Shown in pieces: positions 60,199 to 64,000 of a stretch of 64,000 nt of DNA. Numbering within the stretch: position 1 is the first letter of the stretch; the number at the start of each line of letters is the position of its first letter. A model generated the notes under the pieces. The model did no database searches and was not told the origin of the DNA. It was given only the letters and a program-made list of their open reading frames with translations. The stretch comes from Fen-999 sp041480065 (lineage in GTDB: Bacteria; Pseudomonadota; Gammaproteobacteria; Burkholderiales; Rhodocyclaceae): contig JBGOZF010000011.1 of the NCBI GenBank assembly GCA_041480065.1, positions 13,695 through 77,694 of the forward strand, given 5' to 3'. Position numbers and translations under genes: made by a program.

Positions 60199-60756
60199 AT
60201 GCGCAAGCAACTGCGGAAGTACCTGCCGGACAACCAGGCCGTTCGCGATAACCGCTGGCTGGCGCCTTTCGCAAGCACGCTGCTGCATCCGCGTCTTTGG
60301 CACCTGAACCGGCATTCGGCGGCGGGCGCCGTCGCCACCGGGCTTTTCTGCGGCCTGATACCGGGGCCGCTGCAGATGCTGGGCGCAGCCTTCTGCGCCG
60401 TCGTGTTCCGCATCAATCTGCCGTTGGCGTTGTTCACCACCCTCTACACCAATCCGGTCACCATCGTGCCGCTCTACCTCGCGGCTTTCGGACTCGGTGA
60501 AGCTTCGCTGGCTTTGGTAGGAGATCGATCGGCCAGCCACTTCACGCCGCCGCCGGACTATGGCCCGGACGGTCTGCTGGCCTGGACCGAAGCGCTCGTC
60601 GAGTGGATGCTGCGGCTGGGCAAGCCGCTTGCGGTCGGCTTGCTGCTGCTTGCGTCCCTGCTGGCCTTCACGGGCTACGTGGTCGTGCGTCTCGGCTGGC
60701 GGATCTACCTGGTGCGGGCCTGGCGGCAGCGCCGGCAACGACGGGCACGGGCATGA
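60199..60756 (+). CDS. DUF2062 membrane protein
   Basis: This 185-residue protein has the DUF2062 pattern: NRHSAAGAVATGLFCGLIPGPLQMLGAAFCAVVFRINLPLALFTTLYTNPVTIVPLYLAAFGLG, giving several membrane helices, and a Arg-rich C-terminal tail (RQRRQRRARA). Its function is unknown; it is divergent from comEC and its stop overlaps the next ATG (ATGA). I only see family membership, not a reaction. Confidence 0.82.
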   Translation: MRKQLRKYLPDNQAVRDNRWLAPFASTLLHPRLWHLNRHSAAGAVATGLFCGLIPGPLQMLGAAFCAVVFRINLPLALFTTLYTNPVTIVPLYLAAFGLGEASLALVGDRSASHFTPPPDYGPDGLLAWTEALVEWMLRLGKPLAVGLLLLASLLAFTGYVVVRLGWRIYLVRAWRQRRQRRARA

Positions 60757-61805
60757 ACTACGGCAATCACGGCAGCGATGCCTTCCGCCGCGCCCGCTTG
60801 ACGATCGTCGCCGCACTGACGGCCTTTGCCGGCGTCATGGTGGTCGGCACCGTCGGCTACAAGCACCTGGGCGGCCCGAACATGGAGTGGCTGGACGCCC
60901 TCTACATGACCTTCCTGATGGTGGCCACGATCGGCTACGGCGCCGGCATCGAGATTTACCATCGACCGGCCACCGAGCTGTTCACCATGCTGATCGCGTT
61001 TTCCGGGATCGGCATCATGACCTACTTCTTTTCGAGCGTCACGGCACTTGTCCTGGCCAGCGACTTCGACAAATCAATGAGGAGCAGACGCATGGAGAAA
61101 GCGTTGAAGAAGCTGCGCGGTCACTACATCCTGTGCGGCTTCGGCCGCGTCGGCCAGAACGTCGCCCAGGAACTCGAAGCAACCCACCGGCAGTACATCG
61201 CGATCGACGAGGACCCCAAGGTCCTGGAGAACCAGTCGGAGAAGAAACCCGGCCTGCTGCTTCTCCAGGGCGACGCCGCCGACGAGGACACGCTGAGCAA
61301 AGCCAACATCGACGAGGCATGCGGCGTCTTTGCCATTACCGGCGACGACAGCCGCAACCTGATGATCAGCCTGACGGCCCGGCAGATGAATTCGTCGGTT
61401 CGCGTCGTCGCCCGCTGCAACGATCTGCGCAATGTCGAGAAGATGCGCAAAGCCGGCGCCGACGCCATCGTCTCGCCCAACTTCACCGGCGGCATGCGCA
61501 TCGCGTCGGCGATGGTGCGTCCGCATGTCGTGTCCTTCCTCGACGAAATGCTGCGCTCGGAACACAAACTGCGCGTCGAGGAAGTCGTCGTGCCGGAAAA
61601 CTTCTCGCCGCAACCGATCGGCAATCTCAGCCTGCACGGCGAGAACTACGTGGTGCTCGCGGTACGCACGCGCGGCGACTGGCAATTCAACCCGCCTGCC
61701 GATTTCCTTCTTCAGCCCGGCTTCACGGTCATCGCCATGGCCTCGCCCCACGGTCGCCTGGAACTGGAAGACGTGCTCGGTGTCGGCGCGGGAGATGCTC
61801 AGTGA
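60753..61805 (+). CDS. Potassium channel with TrkA-N (RCK) domain
   Basis: This 350-residue protein has two membrane helices around a pore loop with the filter-like TIGYGAGIEIYH near residue 53 (the canonical motif is T-V/I-G-Y-G). The cytosolic RCK domain starts YILCGFGRVGQNVAQELEA and has LLLLQGDAADEDTLSKANI for NAD-type binding, with a TrkA-C-like end (ENYVVLAVRTRGDW). It is a KefB/Kch-type ligand-gated channel, probably forming a tetramer. The start overlaps the DUF2062 stop and the stop overlaps the pyrD GTG. Confidence 0.88.
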   Translation: MNYGNHGSDAFRRARLTIVAALTAFAGVMVVGTVGYKHLGGPNMEWLDALYMTFLMVATIGYGAGIEIYHRPATELFTMLIAFSGIGIMTYFFSSVTALVLASDFDKSMRSRRMEKALKKLRGHYILCGFGRVGQNVAQELEATHRQYIAIDEDPKVLENQSEKKPGLLLLQGDAADEDTLSKANIDEACGVFAITGDDSRNLMISLTARQMNSSVRVVARCNDLRNVEKMRKAGADAIVSPNFTGGMRIASAMVRPHVVSFLDEMLRSEHKLRVEEVVVPENFSPQPIGNLSLHGENYVVLAVRTRGDWQFNPPADFLLQPGFTVIAMASPHGRLELEDVLGVGAGDAQ

Positions 61806-62848
61806 TACTGCCTTATTGCCTGGTCAGACCCTTCGCCTTCGCGCTTGATCCGGAAACGGCGCATGAACTGACGTTCGCCGGACTCAAGGTGCTGCAGCGC
61901 ATGGGGCTGGTGCCGGCCTATCACCCACCGCGGGCGGCGCCGGTCACCGTCATGGGTCTCGACTTCCCCAACCGTGTCGGGCTCGCCGCCGGCCTCGACA
62001 AGAACGGCGACGCCATCGATGCGCTGGCCAGTTGGGGTTTCGGCTTCGTCGAGATCGGCACGGTGACGCCGCGTGCACAGCCGGGCAATCCGAAACCGCG
62101 CCTGTTTCGCCTGCCCGAAGCGGAAGGTATCGTCAACCGCATGGGCTTCAACAACCACGGTGTCGACGCCTTGATCGGGAACGTGCGGGCGGCGAAGTAT
62201 CGCGGCATTCTCGGCATCAATATCGGCAAGAACTTCGACACGCCGATCGAGAACGCCGCCGACGACTACCTGCTCTGCCTGGACAAGGTATACGCCGACG
62301 CGAGTTACGTCACGGTCAATGTTTCGAGCCCGAACACCAAGAACCTGCGCCAGTTGCAGGGCGAATCCGAGCTCGATGCCCTGCTCGGCAGGCTCAAGGC
62401 GCGGCAGACGGGGCTGGCGCAGCAGCACGGCCGCTACGTACCGCTCGCCTTGAAGATCGCGCCCGATCTGGATGAAGCGCAGATCGTCAATATCGCCGAG
62501 GCGCTCCGCCGTCACCGCATCGATGCCGTCATCGCCACCAACACCACGCTGTCGCGGCAGGGCGTCGAGAATCTGCGCTACGGCAGCGAGGGCGGCGGCC
62601 TCTCCGGCGCGCCGCTGTTCGAGAAATCCACCGCCGTGGTGCGCACGCTCGCCAAGGCGCTGGCCGGCGAACTGCCAATCATCGCCGCCGGCGGCATCAC
62701 CGACGGTGCCAAGGCACGTGCCAAGCTCGACGCCGGCGCGGCATTGGTGCAGGTGTATTCCGGGCTGATCTACCGCGGCCCTGGATTGGTCAGGGAATGC
62801 GTCAAGGCGTGTGCCGAGCCTGCCGCGGACAGCCGGCAGAACCAATAG
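61802..62848 (+). CDS. pyrD: Dihydroorotate dehydrogenase, class 2 (quinone-linked)
   Basis: This 348-residue protein starts at GTG 61802 (GTGA overlap with the channel gene). The N-terminal helices (PYCLVRPFAFALDPETAHELTFAGLKVL) that bind membrane quinone are followed by VGLAAGLDKNGDAIDAL, EIGTVTPRAQPGNPKPRLFRLPE, GFNNHG, GINIGKN, NVSSPNTKNLRQLQ with the catalytic Ser, KIAPDL and the FMN-phosphate loop IIAAGGI. It oxidises dihydroorotate in pyrimidine synthesis. Confidence 0.95.
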   Translation: MILPYCLVRPFAFALDPETAHELTFAGLKVLQRMGLVPAYHPPRAAPVTVMGLDFPNRVGLAAGLDKNGDAIDALASWGFGFVEIGTVTPRAQPGNPKPRLFRLPEAEGIVNRMGFNNHGVDALIGNVRAAKYRGILGINIGKNFDTPIENAADDYLLCLDKVYADASYVTVNVSSPNTKNLRQLQGESELDALLGRLKARQTGLAQQHGRYVPLALKIAPDLDEAQIVNIAEALRRHRIDAVIATNTTLSRQGVENLRYGSEGGGLSGAPLFEKSTAVVRTLAKALAGELPIIAAGGITDGAKARAKLDAGAALVQVYSGLIYRGPGLVRECVKACAEPAADSRQNQ

Positions 62849-62865
62849 CCGCGCGCATTTCAGTG

Positions 62866-62894
62866 TTGTCTAATGGACAGCAAGAAGCGATAAT
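62866..62894 (+). promoter_or_regulatory. Promoter of the rnf operon
   Basis: TTGTCT (62866-62871, 4/6) and GATAAT (62889-62894, 5/6) are separated by 17 bp. They lie 52 bases before the rsxA ATG, in the short gap after pyrD. Confidence 0.5.
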
Positions 62895-62945
62895 TGCGAG
62901 CTTTCCCGCCGGCACCGGCCGGCCGCATGATCGCGTCATCAGCCA

Positions 62946-63530
62946 ATGACCAGCTACCTATTCATCGTCCTCGGCGCCGTTCTCGTCAATAACGTCGTCC
63001 TCGTCCGGATTCTCGGGCTGTGCCCGTTCATGGGCGTCTCAAAGAAACTGGAGACGGCCGTCGGCATGGGCGCCGCCACCACCTTCGTCCTGACGCTTGG
63101 CTGCGGCACCAGTTCCGTGCTCGATTCCTGGCTGTTGATACCCTACAACCTCGAATACCTGCGCACGCTCGCCTTCATCGTCACCATCGCCGCCATCGTC
63201 CAATTGACCGAACTGGTGATCCAGAAGACCAGTCCGGTGCTGCATCAGGTGCTCGGCATCTATCTGCCGCTGATCACCACCAACTGCGCGGTGCTCGGCA
63301 TACCGCTGCTCAACATCACGCAGAAGCACAACCTGGTCGAATCGCTGCTGTTCGGCTTCGGCAGCTCGGTGGGTTTCACTCTCGCCTTGGTGCTGTTCGC
63401 CGGCCTGCGCGAGCGCCTGGAAGGTGCCGACGTGCCGAAACACTTCCGCGGCACGGCCATCGGTTTCATCACGGGCGGCATCATGAGTCTCGCTTTCATG
63501 GGCTTCGCCGGGTTGGACAAATACAAGTGA
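62946..63530 (+). CDS. rsxA: Electron transport complex subunit RsxA/RnfA
   Basis: This 194-residue protein has six membrane helices and conserved segments: LGAVLVNNVVLVRILGLCPFMGVSKKLETAVGMG, TTNCAVLGIPLLNI and GFGSSVGFTLALVLFAGLRERL. The two Cys-containing helices (GLCPF, TNCAV) hold an iron-sulfur site in the Rnf complex. It should sit with RsxB-E in a membrane NADH:ferredoxin-type oxidoreductase. Its stop overlaps the rsxB GTG. Confidence 0.95.
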   Translation: MTSYLFIVLGAVLVNNVVLVRILGLCPFMGVSKKLETAVGMGAATTFVLTLGCGTSSVLDSWLLIPYNLEYLRTLAFIVTIAAIVQLTELVIQKTSPVLHQVLGIYLPLITTNCAVLGIPLLNITQKHNLVESLLFGFGSSVGFTLALVLFAGLRERLEGADVPKHFRGTAIGFITGGIMSLAFMGFAGLDKYK

Positions 63531-64000
63531 TTTCGGCGCTTCTGGTCATGGCCCTGGGCGCAGTCATACTCGGCGCTGCGCTCGGCTTTGCCGCGGTCAA
63601 GTTCCGCGTCGAGGGCGATCCGCTGGTCGAGAAGATCGACAGCATCCTGCCGCAGACGCAATGCGGCCAATGCGGCTTCCCCGGCTGCCGGCCTTATGCC
63701 GAGGCTATCGCTGCTGGCTCCGCCGACATCAACCAGTGCCCGCCCGGCGGCGAGGAAGGCATCCGCAAGCTGGCCGACCTGCTCGGCCGCGAGGCGAAGC
63801 CCCTGTCCGGCGAGCATGGCGTCGAGAAGCCCAAGAGCACCGCGATCATCGATGAGAACATCTGCATCGGCTGCACGCTATGCATCCAGGCCTGCCCGGT
63901 CGACGCCATCGTCGGCGCCGCCAAGCAGATGCACACCGTCATCGCCGCGCAATGCACGGGTTGCGAACTCTGCCTCGAACCCTGCCCGGTCGACTGCATC
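63527..64000 (+). CDS. rsxB: Electron transport complex subunit RsxB/RnfB, N-terminal part
   Basis: The start is GTG 63527, overlapping the rsxA stop (GTGA), and the window ends inside the gene. An N-terminal membrane helix (VISALLVMALGAVILGAALGFA) is followed by the 4Fe-4S site CGQCGFPGCRPYAEAI. Two ferredoxin-type clusters follow: CIGCTLCIQACPVDAI and CTGCELCLEPCPVDCI. RsxB passes electrons from the soluble partners to the rest of the complex. The C-terminal ferredoxin tail is not visible. Confidence 0.95.
   Translation, partial: MISALLVMALGAVILGAALGFAAVKFRVEGDPLVEKIDSILPQTQCGQCGFPGCRPYAEAIAAGSADINQCPPGGEEGIRKLADLLGREAKPLSGEHGVEKPKSTAIIDENICIGCTLCIQACPVDAIVGAAKQMHTVIAAQCTGCELCLEPCPVDCI

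Noticed and set aside
60136..60816. In-frame extension of comEC to 60816
   Set aside because: It is Arg/Gln-rich, overlaps the DUF2062 gene and precedes the normal ComEC N terminus.
60560..61801. In-frame extension of pyrD upstream to 60560
   Set aside because: It overlaps the DUF2062 and channel genes in another frame; the GTG at 61802 fits the family length.
1..64000. CRISPR arrays, insertion sequences, integrases, restriction or phage-defence genes
   Set aside because: No spaced repeats, transposase motifs or defence-type domains were seen on reading the translated frames; the accessory content is all polysaccharide biosynthesis.

Overview
The window is a GC-rich bacterial chromosome segment, most likely from a betaproteobacterium of the Rhodocyclales/Burkholderiales type. 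Supporting signs are a circularly permuted (two-piece) tmRNA gene with tag ANDERFALAA, the petABC-sspA-sspB, dnaX-ybaB-recR and rpsF-priB-rpsR-rplI blocks, an Rnf operon start, and a MarR-family EPS-associated regulator. No insertion sequence, integrase or CRISPR array is visible.

Layout. 1-959 (+): end of ubiG and gph. 961-1260 (+): ssrA with its own promoter. 1272-46293 (-): one continuous surface-polysaccharide locus of about 45 kb and 39 genes, all transcribed leftward, many overlapping by 4-16 bp, with the MarR-type regulator as promoter-proximal gene. 46406-47898 (-): ribosomal protein operon. 48111-49048 (+): HDOD protein and tRNA-Arg(CCU). 49089-52864 (-): sspB, sspA and the cytochrome bc1 genes. 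52995-57188 (-): recR, ybaB, dnaX, a Spy-like periplasmic protein, the 4.5S SRP RNA and an alpha/beta hydrolase broken by one nonsense codon. 57487-57798 (+): a small hypothetical gene. 57802-60135 (-): comEC. 60199-64000 (+): DUF2062 protein, K+ channel/TrkA-N protein, pyrD and rsxA-rsxB, the last cut by the window end.

The polysaccharide locus encodes several precursor modules: GDP-L-fucose (gmd, fcl, plus a gutted second fcl), a sialic-acid-type nonulosonate (neuCBA), PAPS for sulfation (cysC with a sulfotransferase), a probable UDP-L-QuiNAc/L-FucNAc-type sugar (short UDP-GlcNAc dehydratase, RmlD-like reductase, 2-epimerase), and a 6-deoxy-HexNAc initiating sugar (long WbpM/PglF-like dehydratase, C4 reductase/epimerase, PglC-type phosphoglycosyl transferase). 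Around them lie at least seven glycosyltransferases, five putative methyltransferases, an O-acyltransferase, an AsnB-type amidotransferase, a heparinase II/III-like protein and a two-domain oxidoreductase. Export and polymerisation are handled by a stand-alone Wzx, a stand-alone Wzy-like protein and, unusually, an 815-residue protein that looks like a Wzx-type flippase fused to a Wzy/WaaL-type domain. The locus reads as two assembly-line sets brought together: a fucose/sulfate/nonulosonate half (about 30-46 kb) and a heparinase/L-QuiNAc half (about 1-30 kb).

Functions are inferred from recognisable motifs and context only; no database search or folding was run.
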